Of a stretch of DNA of 64,000 nt, positions 40,795-50,802 are shown piece by piece; position 1 is the stretch's first letter, and every line of letters begins with the position of its first letter. A program made the translations under genes and the position numbers. The notes below the pieces were generated by a model. That model saw only the letters and a list, made by a program, of their open reading frames with translations. It had not been told where the DNA came from and did no database searches. Source of the stretch: Bacteroidia bacterium (GTDB lineage: Bacteria > Bacteroidota > Bacteroidia > Bacteroidales > JAPLDU01); assembly GCA_026391255.1 (NCBI GenBank), contig JAPLDU010000085.1, positions 28,891 to 92,890 of the forward strand, given 5' to 3'.

Positions 40795-41040
40795 ATTATT
40801 GTCCGTTAAATTTTTATGTCGTCACCAGGTGACTTAAATACCACAATTTATTTCTTTCTACAAAGATCTCATCCCTACGGGATTAAAGTTGTTATGTATC
40901 AGATAAACCCCGTCAGGGGTGAAATCTTTGTAGAAAAGTATTCCTGACAACAATAAGCCCTGTAGGGGCGAAATCTTTTGAAAACTCATACATTCGAGGG
41001 ATTTAAGATGCTTTATTATGTTTTCTCTGAACATCGGTGA
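40795..41040 (+). repeat. TIR-bounded palindrome array, family C copy 2
   Basis: Near-identical in order and sequence to 18168..18414. Confidence 0.75.
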
Positions 41041-41079
41041 TTCCGTACAGTACAAATAAACGAAATTATATGAACCTCA

Positions 41080-41952
41080 TCAATCAGTTATAATTGAGAT
41101 ATTCTTCATCTCTTTATTATTGTAATATATTCCACCAAGAGAAACCATGGCAGTGATTAGGTAAAAGAGCAAACCAGCCAGAACGCCGACGTTTACATCA
41201 AGATGCAATAAAATTGTCCCGCCTAAAAATGTGATCTCCCTGGCGCCTGCCCCTCCAATGGTAACCGGAATGGTCGCCGCTACAGATGAAATCAGGAAAA
41301 TAAAAAGATACTCCGGGTAATGGTCATTCAGTCCTGTTGAGTTTAGAATCAGAACGGCACAGGCCAGTTGAGAAGCCTGAATCACCAGGGATAGCATATT
41401 GGTACGAAGAAGAATATTCTGGTAAGTCCTGAAATAATAACGAATAAACAGGTAAAACAACACATATGAGAGGGGAATGACAAACCAGAAATAATTGAAT
41501 CCGACATTGTTAGGATTAAATAAACAGAAAAAGAAAACAGCCAGGTTCAGTAAGGCGAGAAGCCCGCTAAGACGGTCAATGCGAGCAGCACGGGTAAACT
41601 CTTTCATACTGATACCAGCGTGTTTATTCAGAAAATATAATTTATAACTATCTCCGCCTTTTCCACCCGGAAGAAACAGGTCGTGGTACATTCCGAGAAT
41701 ATACAGTTTGGTGTTACTGGCATCGCTGATTTTAACCCCCGTTGTACTGAGAAAATGATTAAGCCGAATAGCCGATGTCCATTTGGAAAGAATGAACAGT
41801 CCGATGGCCGGAAGAAGCACGAGAGGGTGGGATTTAATCAGCACATTCCAAAAAACGGTAATATCAATCGTTTGATAAACAAATACCAGGAGGGTAGCGG
41901 AAATACCCAGTTTCAGAAATAGTCTCAGCCGGTTTTTAGACTTTGGATTCAC
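41080..41952 (-). CDS. Lysylphosphatidylglycerol synthase TM-region / flippase-like membrane protein
   Basis: 290 aa; GTG start; FLPGGKGGDSYKLYFLNKHAGISMKEFTRAARIDRLSGLLAL and TIPVTIGGAGAREITF. Confidence 0.82.
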   Translation of the reverse strand: MNPKSKNRLRLFLKLGISATLLVFVYQTIDITVFWNVLIKSHPLVLLPAIGLFILSKWTSAIRLNHFLSTTGVKISDASNTKLYILGMYHDLFLPGGKGGDSYKLYFLNKHAGISMKEFTRAARIDRLSGLLALLNLAVFFFCLFNPNNVGFNYFWFVIPLSYVLFYLFIRYYFRTYQNILLRTNMLSLVIQASQLACAVLILNSTGLNDHYPEYLFIFLISSVAATIPVTIGGAGAREITFLGGTILLHLDVNVGVLAGLLFYLITAMVSLGGIYYNNKEMKNISIITD

Positions 41953-42231
41953 CTTAATTTAATAAAACAAAGTAAGAAATTATAACTGTTTTAAAACCGT
42001 ATAAATTATCTTATGTGTTTGATTATTATTGTATTAATTTGTTTTTCATACCCTCCCTTTTTTCCCCTCCCTGCTGGCAGGGAGGGGATTGTTCGCTATG
42101 TTATATGCCAGAAATTCGCAGGGATCAGTTCCCCTCCTTGCTCGCAGGGAGGGGTTAGGGGCGGGTAAAAAAAGCACATATCAAAAAATTGAAATATTAA
42201 TAAATTCAAAACAGTCTCTTTAAACAGCTTA

Positions 42232-43698
42232 TCAGCCATTATTATCATCATCCTCCAGTAGACGGTATATTCCATGCGGAAGGCTGAAATAACGTTTACT
42301 TAATTCATCTGAATTGGACTTCAGGTCAAATATCACTTTCAGAAAAAGATTTTCCTGGTTCAGGTCAATTTCGTCAAGCTCGTTATTATTCACAATATAA
42401 ATTGTACGGGCGTCATCCGGTGAATCAAGGGAGCTGATGATAAGCGTTTCGATAGAGAATGCCCATGGTACCATCACATCCTCCATTTTTACCTTGCTCT
42501 TGGGAATCAGGAACTTTCTTTCATCAAAACGCTTTGTACTTTCTACCAGGTTTTTTATATAGGAAATACGTTCATGGTAAACCTTACCGATATTGTAAAT
42601 ATGTATAAAACTGACTGTTGCAATAATAATCAAAAATGATGTTTTCAGCCAGGCATTGAATTTTGCATTATAGATCAATTCATGAATAAAGGGCAGCAGA
42701 ATAAAATAATTGACTGTCATGAAGTCTTTTTCCATCATAATATTTGCATCACCCTGCCTGAATACAAAACAGGTTATGAGAAGAAACAGCATGACAGATA
42801 TGATGATCAGAGCTGCTTCAGCGATTTTCTTTTTAATGATCAGCCAAATTAATAATATTACGAGAATAATCTGTGGCATCAGGTAGATTGACCAGAGACG
42901 GCTGACAACCCATTGAGTACTGTAATACTGAAAGAACCCATGCAGGTTGTGGTACAGAGCGGAAATCTCCATAAGATGGCTTTTTTCATTGGAATCAGCT
43001 GCATACAGGATATTCTTAAGGAAATATAAAATCACAATAAGTAACAGCAGTGCATAATACCTGAATTGCCGAAAATATTTTTTATTGCACATATGGTACA
43101 TTACAATAAAAAATACAGCAAAAAGAGTGACCGGATGGCTGTAAACACTTAGGCAGATAATGAGAAAAGACGGGAGAAAAAACAGGACAGCCGGGTATTT
43201 TATATTCTTTAAATTATCGTAAAAATTCAGCCAGGCATAGAGTAATGTAGAAAAGACAAGACCCAGATGGGTTTCAGTTACCGGGTTATAAAAATTTTCC
43301 CACACCCCGATGATCAGGATCAGTGCGATAATCAACCCGGCGCCATCGCTTTTGAGCACATAAACGGCAATATTAAACAGCAGGTAGTATATCAGGATAA
43401 TTGAGACGGAATAAAGCATTACCACGGTTTTCAGCGAAAAGTGAAGCTTGATGGCCAGAACAGGCAACAATTGCAGCAACACCATGGTATCTCTTCCATG
43501 TTCGACAGACAGCCCGGCTGTATTCAGCATTCTAAAAATATAATAGGCAGTATCGGCATATACCATGCGTTCGAGGTAAAAGAACGCAGAAAAAATCAAC
43601 ATTATCAGGAAAATAACATGTCCGGTAATCCGATAGATTTTCAATGAAGTATTATTTTTTCTGAGCTTCAGCTCCGCCCACGATCTCGAGAATTTCAT
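42232..43698 (-). CDS. Hypothetical multi-pass membrane protein
   Basis: 488 aa; many TM helices; N-terminal codons overlap the atpG 3' end, so the true start may be downstream. Confidence 0.6.
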   Translation of the reverse strand: MKFSRSWAELKLRKNNTSLKIYRITGHVIFLIMLIFSAFFYLERMVYADTAYYIFRMLNTAGLSVEHGRDTMVLLQLLPVLAIKLHFSLKTVVMLYSVSIILIYYLLFNIAVYVLKSDGAGLIIALILIIGVWENFYNPVTETHLGLVFSTLLYAWLNFYDNLKNIKYPAVLFFLPSFLIICLSVYSHPVTLFAVFFIVMYHMCNKKYFRQFRYYALLLLIVILYFLKNILYAADSNEKSHLMEISALYHNLHGFFQYYSTQWVVSRLWSIYLMPQIILVILLIWLIIKKKIAEAALIIISVMLFLLITCFVFRQGDANIMMEKDFMTVNYFILLPFIHELIYNAKFNAWLKTSFLIIIATVSFIHIYNIGKVYHERISYIKNLVESTKRFDERKFLIPKSKVKMEDVMVPWAFSIETLIISSLDSPDDARTIYIVNNNELDEIDLNQENLFLKVIFDLKSNSDELSKRYFSLPHGIYRLLEDDDNNG

Positions 43699-44530
43699 TT
43701 GTAATTGAAGACTGGCGGGCTTTATTGTAATTCAGCCTCAGGTCATGTAATAACTCTGTTGCATTATCGGTAGCCTTGTGCATTGCAGTCATACGTGCGC
43801 CATGTTCGGCAGCATTTGAGTCAAGCAGAGCCTTGTAAAACTGGATTCTCAATGATTGAGGGATCAGTTCACGCACAATATTCTCTTTGGATGGTTCGAA
43901 TATATAATCATGTTTGAGCCTGGTTATATTATCTTTTTTCAGTTCAACAGGCAGAAATGTTTCAGTTGTGAGTAGCTGTACAGCAGCATTTTTAAACTGG
44001 TTATATACCAGCTCGATCCTGTCGTACTCACCACTCAGGAACTTTGCAGTTAATAAGTCAGCCAGTGTCACTATTTCTTCATAATCCAGTTTATCGAGGA
44101 TAGTATGGTAATCATATGTCACATCGATTTTTTTGAATCTAAGTAAATCACTTGCTTTTTTCCCGATGGTCAGGAAATCAACCCTATTATTTTTGAATAG
44201 TTCAGGGTATTTAACTGAGGCCAGACTGAGTGCTTTTCTGATGGCATTTGAATTGAAGGCTCCGCACAATCCACGGTTTGAAGTGATCAGCACTATCAGA
44301 ACCCGGTTGATCCCGCTCCTGCGTGAATAGTGATTATCATCAGGTGAATCGAGGCTTCCGGCAAGGTTGATGAGTATCTCGTGTAATTTATTGGCATAAG
44401 GACGCATCTGAAGAATAATGTCCTGAGCTTTGCGCAGCTTGGAAGCAGAAACCAGTTTCATAGCGCTGGTGATCTGTCTGGTCGAATTCACCGACGAAAT
44501 CCTGGTACGTATTTCTTTCAGATTGGCCAT
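43652..44530 (-). CDS. atpG: ATP synthase subunit gamma
   Basis: 292 aa; MANLKEIRTRISSVNSTRQITSAMKLVSASKLRKAQ; ...ARMTAMHKATDNATELLHDLRLNYNKARQSSITNEILEIVGGAEA. Confidence 0.97.
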   Translation of the reverse strand: MANLKEIRTRISSVNSTRQITSAMKLVSASKLRKAQDIILQMRPYANKLHEILINLAGSLDSPDDNHYSRRSGINRVLIVLITSNRGLCGAFNSNAIRKALSLASVKYPELFKNNRVDFLTIGKKASDLLRFKKIDVTYDYHTILDKLDYEEIVTLADLLTAKFLSGEYDRIELVYNQFKNAAVQLLTTETFLPVELKKDNITRLKHDYIFEPSKENIVRELIPQSLRIQFYKALLDSNAAEHGARMTAMHKATDNATELLHDLRLNYNKARQSSITNEILEIVGGAEAQKK

Positions 44531-44599
44531 TTGTCAAAAGAGCGTTGAATTATGAGTGATGAGTGATGACTTACGACTTACGACTTACGACTAATTTCC

Positions 44600-46180
44600 T
44601 TACACTTTATAAGTTGACGCCAGTTCAACTGCCAGTTTCTGGAGAGTATCAATAACCTGGTCAGTCAGCTGGCCCTGCCGTAATAATTCGAGAATGTCAG
44701 CATGCCGGATTTCGAGATATTCGAGGAATTTGCCTTCAAACTCCCTGATCCTGCCAACAGGCACATTCATAAGCAAACCCCTGGTACCACAGAAAATAAT
44801 AGCGATCTGCTTTTCTACAGAAAGCGGGGAATACTGATTTTGTTTAAGAATTTCCACATTTCTGGCTCCTTTACTCAATACTGCTTTTGTAGCAGCATCG
44901 AGATCAGAACCGAATTTTGCAAATGCTTCCAGTTCGCGGTATTGAGCCTGGTCAAGTTTCAGAGTGCCCGCTACTTTTTTCATTGCTTTCTGCTGGGCAT
45001 TTCCACCCACACGCGAGACTGAGATACCTACGTTGATAGCAGGGCGCACACCGGAATTGAAGAGGTTTGACTCAAGAAAAATCTGTCCATCAGTGATAGA
45101 GATCACATTGGTCGGGATATATGCCGAAACGTCACCTGCCTGGGTTTCGATGATAGGAAGTGCGGTCAGCGAGCCTCCTCCTTTTACCATTCCTTTGATT
45201 GAAGGAGGAATATCATTCATCTGGCGGGCAATCTCATCAGAGTTAATGATCTTGGCGGCTCTTTCAAGTAACCTTGAATGCAGGTAAAAGATATCGCCAG
45301 GGTAGGCTTCGCGTCCGGGCGGACGACGAAGGAGAAGTGATACTTCGCGGTAGGAGACAGCCTGTTTCGAAAGGTCGTCATAGATGCAGAGCGCCGGGCG
45401 TCCTGTATCTCGGAAAAATTCTCCGATGGCAGCACCGGCATATGGGGCATAGAACTGCAATGCTGCAGGATCTGATGCGGTGGCGCACACAACAACTGTA
45501 TAGTCCAAAGCGCCATATTTTTCAAGAGTCTTGGCTATTCCGGCCACTGTTGAGCCTTTCTGTCCGATAGCCACATATACGCAATAAACCGGGTTACCTT
45601 TTTCAAAATTTCCCCGCTGATTTATGATTGTATCGAGGGCAATAGCCGTTTTACCGGTCTGGCGGTCACCAATGAGAAGCTCGCGCTGACCCCTGCCGAT
45701 CGGTATCATGGCATCAATAGCCTTGATGCCGGTCTGTATGGGTTCGTTCACAGGCTGCCGGTAAATAACACCAGGTGCTTTCCGTTCAAAGGGCATCTCG
45801 TACAACTGTCCTGTTATTGGTCCTTTCCCGTCAATCGGATCACCGGTAGTATTGATAACACGTCCAAGAAGACCTTCACCAACATTAATATGTGCAATAT
45901 GGCTTGTGCGCCTGACGATATCGCCTTCCCTGATATCATCTGATGATCCCATCATCACAACTCCTACATTATCCTCTTCAAGGTTGAGAACAATTCCTTT
46001 CACCCCGTTTGAAAATTCAACCAGTTCATTCGACTGGACCTTTGATAAACCATAAACACGGGCAATTCCGTCACCTACCTGAAGTACAGTGCCGATTTCT
46101 TCAAATTCGGTACTGGTAGTAAGTCCTTCAATCTGCTGTTTTAAAATCTGAGATACTTCTGCAGGTTTAATGTCGTTCAT
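44600..46180 (-). CDS. atpA: ATP synthase subunit alpha
   Basis: [27 protein letters not shown]; start ATG at 46178-46180 (track start 46186 is a TTG). Confidence 0.98.
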   Translation of the reverse strand: MNDIKPAEVSQILKQQIEGLTTSTEFEEIGTVLQVGDGIARVYGLSKVQSNELVEFSNGVKGIVLNLEEDNVGVVMMGSSDDIREGDIVRRTSHIAHINVGEGLLGRVINTTGDPIDGKGPITGQLYEMPFERKAPGVIYRQPVNEPIQTGIKAIDAMIPIGRGQRELLIGDRQTGKTAIALDTIINQRGNFEKGNPVYCVYVAIGQKGSTVAGIAKTLEKYGALDYTVVVCATASDPAALQFYAPYAGAAIGEFFRDTGRPALCIYDDLSKQAVSYREVSLLLRRPPGREAYPGDIFYLHSRLLERAAKIINSDEIARQMNDIPPSIKGMVKGGGSLTALPIIETQAGDVSAYIPTNVISITDGQIFLESNLFNSGVRPAINVGISVSRVGGNAQQKAMKKVAGTLKLDQAQYRELEAFAKFGSDLDAATKAVLSKGARNVEILKQNQYSPLSVEKQIAIIFCGTRGLLMNVPVGRIREFEGKFLEYLEIRHADILELLRQGQLTDQVIDTLQKLAVELASTYKV

Positions 46181-46182
46181 AT

Positions 46183-46581
46183 TCAATATATTATTTCTTT
46201 AGGATCTAATGTTTTAGAATCAAGTTTTTTAAGGTTTTCATTCAAAGTAACAATGATAAGATCATATTTTCTGGCGCATTCAAGAAGGTAAGCATCCTCG
46301 TATTCAAGATTGTGGCCTTCCATTCCGGTGATTACCTGGTTAATTTCTTCAGGATTGAGAGAAACAACTGTGATTTTTCCATTATTGAACAGATCATTCA
46401 GCAGGGTAATGAGCTCGTTTTTCTTATCAAAACGCAACATCAGAAAAACAAGGGAGTGCAGGGATATATCACTGATAAACAATTCCCTGGTATATGTCTG
46501 AGCCAGGAATTCGGCAATTTCTTCTGACCTCCTTTGATTCAGCAGGCGTTCTATCCAGATATTTGTATCAACCAGGTACAT
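46183..46581 (-). CDS. PIN domain toxin-like protein (VapC-like)
   Basis: 132 aa; [18 protein letters not shown]...[27 protein letters not shown]. Confidence 0.85.
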   Translation of the reverse strand: MYLVDTNIWIERLLNQRRSEEIAEFLAQTYTRELFISDISLHSLVFLMLRFDKKNELITLLNDLFNNGKITVVSLNPEEINQVITGMEGHNLEYEDAYLLECARKYDLIIVTLNENLKKLDSKTLDPKEIIY

Positions 46582-46583
46582 AA

Positions 46584-46799
46584 TTATTTTTTACGTTCAA
46601 ATGCTTTTCTCTGTAATTCAATAGATGTATAATGCTTTTTCTGTTCGCACAGTGAGCCCGCCCAATTCTGATTCAGCATGCCGCCCTTGAATTTCTTACC
46701 TTTTTTTTCAATAAGAAAATCAATAAAATCATTCAACTCATCGTAATATTCGGCAGGTAATTTGGATAATTTCAATTCCAGTTCTTCGCTGACTCTCAT
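46584..46799 (-). CDS. DUF2281-like antitoxin
   Basis: 71 aa; KLSKLPAEYYDELNDFIDFLIEKKGKK...; adjacent to the PIN gene. Confidence 0.8.
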   Translation of the reverse strand: MRVSEELELKLSKLPAEYYDELNDFIDFLIEKKGKKFKGGMLNQNWAGSLCEQKKHYTSIELQRKAFERKK

Positions 46800-46801
46800 A
46801 A

Positions 46802-47359
46802 TTACATTTTTTTGTCAAAAGAGGTATTTACAATTTCTTTCCTGATATGGTCCAATTTTGCCCTGACACTGGAATTATATAACAAATCTTCCACCTGAAG
46901 GATAAAGCCGCCAATCAGGCTGACGTCTGTATTACGGGTAAGTTCCACCTGTGATTTGAACAGACCTGAAGTAATATCCGTTATCCCGAGGTAAATTGCT
47001 TCGGGCATAGGAACTGCTGTGCTGAAAACAACTGTTTTAATACCCTTATCTGCCCGGTAAATATCATTAAAATTCCGGCAGATGTCAGAAAGATGCTGTT
47101 CACGTTTATTCGTAGTAACGAGGCTAAGAAAATTCAGGCTCATTTCATTGATCCTGCCATCAAAAAGGCGGTGAAGGACCTGCTTTTTCGCCAGTGGTTT
47201 AACCACAGGATTTGAGAAATATGCATGTATCTCTTCAGATTCTTTTATAACCCGGTAAATCAGGTTAATATCATTTCTTACCGGTTCAAGCAGGTTCTTC
47301 TCTTTTGCCAGTAAAAACAAAGCTTTTGCGTAACGTACAGCTATTTTGCTCTGGTTCAT
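46802..47359 (-). CDS. atpH: ATP synthase subunit delta
   Basis: 185 aa; MNQSKIAVRYAKALFLLAKEKN...FSNPVVKPLAKKQVL...LIGGFILQVEDLLYNSSVRAKLDHIRKEI. Confidence 0.95.
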   Translation of the reverse strand: MNQSKIAVRYAKALFLLAKEKNLLEPVRNDINLIYRVIKESEEIHAYFSNPVVKPLAKKQVLHRLFDGRINEMSLNFLSLVTTNKREQHLSDICRNFNDIYRADKGIKTVVFSTAVPMPEAIYLGITDITSGLFKSQVELTRNTDVSLIGGFILQVEDLLYNSSVRAKLDHIRKEIVNTSFDKKM

Positions 47360-47536
47360 CTTTGAGTGATGAGTGATGAATTATGAGTGATGAGTTATAA
47401 GTTAATTATCATTTTATCGTAATACCTGAAAACATCTCTAATTAGTGTTAATCCATAAATTCAAATACTTCTGAATTCGTAAATCGTAAATCGTAATTCG
47501 TAAATCCTTGTTCTTAAATCAGTTTAAAGACTATCT

Positions 47537-48031
47537 CTAATTAAGATTGATCTCTTTTAACAAAGATTCAACATATTTCTTCTGTTCCTCGTCGCCGGCA
47601 AGTTCTTTCCTGAGTATTTTTTCAGCAATATCAAGAGAAAGGTTTGCCGCAATATTTTTAATTTCAGTAATCGCTGATGCTTTCTCATTCTCGATATTCT
47701 GGCGGGCAATCCCGATCAGTTTTCCGGCTTCTTCAGTTGCTCTGACTTTTGCTTCAGCTATGATCTGCTCTTTGGCTTCACGGGCTTCCTTTAGCAATTT
47801 ATCACGCTCAATACGTGCTTCCAATAGGATTTTCTCATTATCCGCCTGCAATTTCTTCATTTCTTCACGGGCGTTTTCGGCGGATCCAAGTTCATTTCTG
47901 ATGGATTCTTCCCTTTCTTTCAAAGCATTGAGAATAGGTTTCCACGCGAATTTACCAAGGATAAATACCACGATGGAAAACGACAACAACATCCAGAATA
48001 ATAGTCCTATGCCAGGTGTTACCAGTTCCAT
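47537..48031 (-). CDS. atpF: ATP synthase subunit b
   Basis: 164 aa; MELVTPGIGLLFWMLLSFSIVVFILGKFAWKPILNALKEREESI. Confidence 0.95.
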   Translation of the reverse strand: MELVTPGIGLLFWMLLSFSIVVFILGKFAWKPILNALKEREESIRNELGSAENAREEMKKLQADNEKILLEARIERDKLLKEAREAKEQIIAEAKVRATEEAGKLIGIARQNIENEKASAITEIKNIAANLSLDIAEKILRKELAGDEEQKKYVESLLKEINLN

Positions 48032-48117
48032 GTAAATTTATTTTTATTTCGATTCAGAGCTAATGGGCTTTTAACTTAAAAATCTCACAATCTGCCCCTG
48101 AACCCGGGTTTGTATCT

Positions 48118-48305
48118 TATTTCTGAAATTTTGACGCGTTTTGCAAAAAATTCCAAAAAACAAATCACAAAAAACAAATAATAAACAATATCAAAATTTC
48201 AAATACGAAACAAACTAATTTGAATTTGTCATTTTGTTGATTGAAATTTATTTGCTATTTGTACTTTGAGATTTGAGATTTCTTGTTTGGTTCTGGCTCA
48301 TCCAG
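48118..48305 (-). repeat. Family B repeat, copy 4, between atpF and atpE
   Basis: gacgcgttttgcaaaaaattccaaaaaacaaatcacaaaaaacaaataataaacaatatcaaaatttc...ttcttgtttggttctggctc. Confidence 0.8.
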
Positions 48306-48331
48306 GTTTGGATTGTGAGATTGAAACATGT

Positions 48332-48586
48332 TCAGATGAACAGAATAAGCAGACAAACAACGATGGCAAAAAAGGCCACTCCTTCAACCAAGGCAGCAGC
48401 AATAATCATATTGGAGCGCACGTCACCAACCGCTTCGGGTTGACGGGCAATCGCATCCATTGCGCTACCGCCGATACGTCCGATACCAATACCGGCGCCA
48501 ATGACGGCAATACCGGCACCAATACCGGCGCCCATTTTAGCAATAGCCGCGCCTGCAAGCGCCTGTAATAATACTAATAATGTCAT
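48332..48586 (-). CDS. atpE: ATP synthase subunit c
   Basis: 84 aa; AGAAIAKMGAGIGAGIAVIGAGIGIGRIGGSAMDAIARQPEAVGDVRSNMIIAAALVEGVAFFA. Confidence 0.96.
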   Translation of the reverse strand: MTLLVLLQALAGAAIAKMGAGIGAGIAVIGAGIGIGRIGGSAMDAIARQPEAVGDVRSNMIIAAALVEGVAFFAIVVCLLILFI

Positions 48587-48616
48587 TTTCGTGAATTTTA
48601 ATGAATATTATATAAT

Positions 48617-49696
48617 TTAATGATGTTCTTCTGTAGCCATACCAAAGTAAAGGGCAGATAATAATGTGAAAACATAAGCCTGAATAAAAGCTACCAATAA
48701 TTCGAGGAAGCACATGAATACTGTAAAAGTAACTGATAATAAGGAAATTCCATATCCTGCAAAGATGTTCATTTTTGCAAAGATGAATATCAGGCTGAAA
48801 AATCCAAGAGCAATGATATGCCCTGCCGAAATATTGGCAAAGAGTCGGACCATCAGTACAAATGGTTTGGTAAACAGACCGATGATCTCAACCACAGGCA
48901 TCAGCGGAACAGGGATTTTCAGCCACCAGGGAACACCGGGGGCATTAACCACATGTGTCCAGTAACTGCGGTTGCCACTGAAAGTAGTGATCAGAAATGT
49001 AATAATGGCCAGTACCAATGTCACGGCAATATTACCGGTAACATTAGCGCCTCCGGGAAATATCGGGATTAATCCCATCAGGTTATTTAACAGAATGAAA
49101 AAGAAAATACTGAGAAGGAAAGGCAAATAGTGCATGTATCTCTTTTTCCCAATCGATGGGAGGGCAATATCATCGCGGACAAAAATAATGACAGGTTCAA
49201 CCAGTGATTGTAAACCTTTTGGAGGAACAAGTTTATTGCGGGTATAGCTGGCGGCCACCGATAAAAATATCCAGACAAGCAATATCAGGCTGATAAAAAT
49301 GGCCATCACATCTTTGGTAATGGACAAATCCAATGGTAAATCGGAACTGCCGTCAGCAAGATGCTCCATGATCTTACCCTGGTTCTTTCCTTCTTTTATG
49401 ATCTCAAAATGATGATATACCTGCAGGCCATGATTAAAATTACCGGAAGAAAAAAGGTGCAAACCGGTGACTTTGCTGTAAAGGATTACCGGCAATGGTA
49501 TGCTGATATTGGTATTGCCAACTGTGGCGATATGCCATTCATGTGAATCGCCGATATGTTCCATAATGAATTTCCCGGGAGCAAAAGTCTCTTCGTTGCG
49601 CCCTGATTGCAGATTTGATTCCTCAGCAGTATATGCCAAACCAGCCGATAAAACAAAAATCAAAACAAGAATATATCTTATATGCCTAATTATCAT
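48617..49696 (-). CDS. atpB: ATP synthase subunit a
   Basis: 359 aa; C-terminal FVLMVRLFANISAGHIIALGFFSLIFIF...LELLVAFIQAYVFTLLSALYFGMATEEHH. Confidence 0.96.
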   Translation of the reverse strand: MIIRHIRYILVLIFVLSAGLAYTAEESNLQSGRNEETFAPGKFIMEHIGDSHEWHIATVGNTNISIPLPVILYSKVTGLHLFSSGNFNHGLQVYHHFEIIKEGKNQGKIMEHLADGSSDLPLDLSITKDVMAIFISLILLVWIFLSVAASYTRNKLVPPKGLQSLVEPVIIFVRDDIALPSIGKKRYMHYLPFLLSIFFFILLNNLMGLIPIFPGGANVTGNIAVTLVLAIITFLITTFSGNRSYWTHVVNAPGVPWWLKIPVPLMPVVEIIGLFTKPFVLMVRLFANISAGHIIALGFFSLIFIFAKMNIFAGYGISLLSVTFTVFMCFLELLVAFIQAYVFTLLSALYFGMATEEHH

Positions 49697-49947
49697 TTAA
49701 TTAATAAATCCCGAACTGGTGTGCAAGATGAACATAAATCTCAATTTTTTAAAATGTCTGAAACTAAATTTTTCAGTCTTGAAAAAAACCCTTTGGGGAA
49801 ATTTACGAATTACGAATTACGATTTACGAATCAGAAAGCAACAAATAAACGAACAACATATTGGTTAGTTTTGTGATTTAAGCACCTAAAGTGGATAACA
49901 TTTAATCAGATCAATAGTTTAATCAAAGCCATCATTTGGCAGGAATT

Positions 49948-50406
49948 CTATTTGACAAGTGACATAAACTCATCCAAAGAGTAGGTATAATCAGGTGAAT
50001 GACCAACCAGATCAAAATTATTCACAACCCTGTGCAATTCAATTTTATTGATGGTATTGGTAACAACATCATATACTTTTATTGTATCATTTACATAAAT
50101 AGTGACCTTATCGGAGGTGTTTGTCCAGGTAAAATTTCCGTTATTGTTAAATGCGCCGGTACCAAGATCAAAAACCATGCTGTAATAACCTTTGCCATCA
50201 CTTCCGAAATCAATAGTTCCGGCATTTGCAGCAGAGCCACTCTCAGTCAGAAGAGGGGTATTATTCTGGTAAATGGTTTTCGTGTATATTCCGAAGGTCC
50301 AAAGCGCCTGTATCCGTTTTTGAAGCAACTGATCCTTGCTGCAACCGGAAGCAATCAGCACACATATTAAACAAAATATCTTTATAATTTTCATATAACC
50401 AGCCAT
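49948..50406 (-). CDS. Hypothetical lipoprotein
   Basis: 152 aa; lipobox-like CVLIASGCSKD. Confidence 0.7.
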   Translation of the reverse strand: MAGYMKIIKIFCLICVLIASGCSKDQLLQKRIQALWTFGIYTKTIYQNNTPLLTESGSAANAGTIDFGSDGKGYYSMVFDLGTGAFNNNGNFTWTNTSDKVTIYVNDTIKVYDVVTNTINKIELHRVVNNFDLVGHSPDYTYSLDEFMSLVK

Positions 50407-50494
50407 TTATAATAGATCGTCAAGTCAGGAAAATAAGTTCAAATGTAAAGCAAAAATAATATGTGTGCAAATCAATGTTTAGACTATAGACTGT

Positions 50495-50710
50495 AAGGCG
50501 CTTATTTCTGAATCTTGACGCGTTTTGACAAAAAATTCAAAAAAACAAATCACAAAAAACAAATAATAAACAATATCAAAATTTCAAATACGAAACAAAC
50601 TACTTTGATTTTTCGATATTTGAATTTGTCATTTTGTTGATTGAAATTTATTTGGTATTTGTTTTTTGAGATTTGTGATTTCTTGTTTGGTTCTGGTTCG
50701 TCCAGATTAG
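50495..50710 (-). repeat. Family B repeat, copy 5
   Basis: gacgcgttttgacaaaaaattc...caaataataaacaatatcaaaatttcaaatacgaaac...ttcttgtttggttctggttcg. Confidence 0.75.
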
Positions 50711-50802
50711 GAAAATGAAAATTATTTATTGTACTTACTGAATATGCCCAGGCTGATTTATCCATCCGAAGAATTAATTTTGCTGCTAAAACGGTTAAAT
50801 AA

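Noticed and set aside
44702-46055. Several 67-107 aa plus-strand ORFs over atpA, plus the 102-aa alternative-frame ORF 45217..45525
   Set aside because: They overlap a confidently identified atpA on the opposite strand or in another frame; no independent support.
47547-48035. 162-aa plus-strand ORF (Ser/Phe-rich)
   Set aside because: Fully antisense to atpF; composition typical of an antisense shadow ORF.
49682-49876. 64-aa ORF MPNYHLINKSRTGVQDEHKSQFFKMSETKFFSLEKNPLGKFTNYELRFTNQKATNKRTTYWLVL
   Set aside because: Located in an intergenic heptamer/repeat tract overlapping the atpB start; no homology signal recognised.
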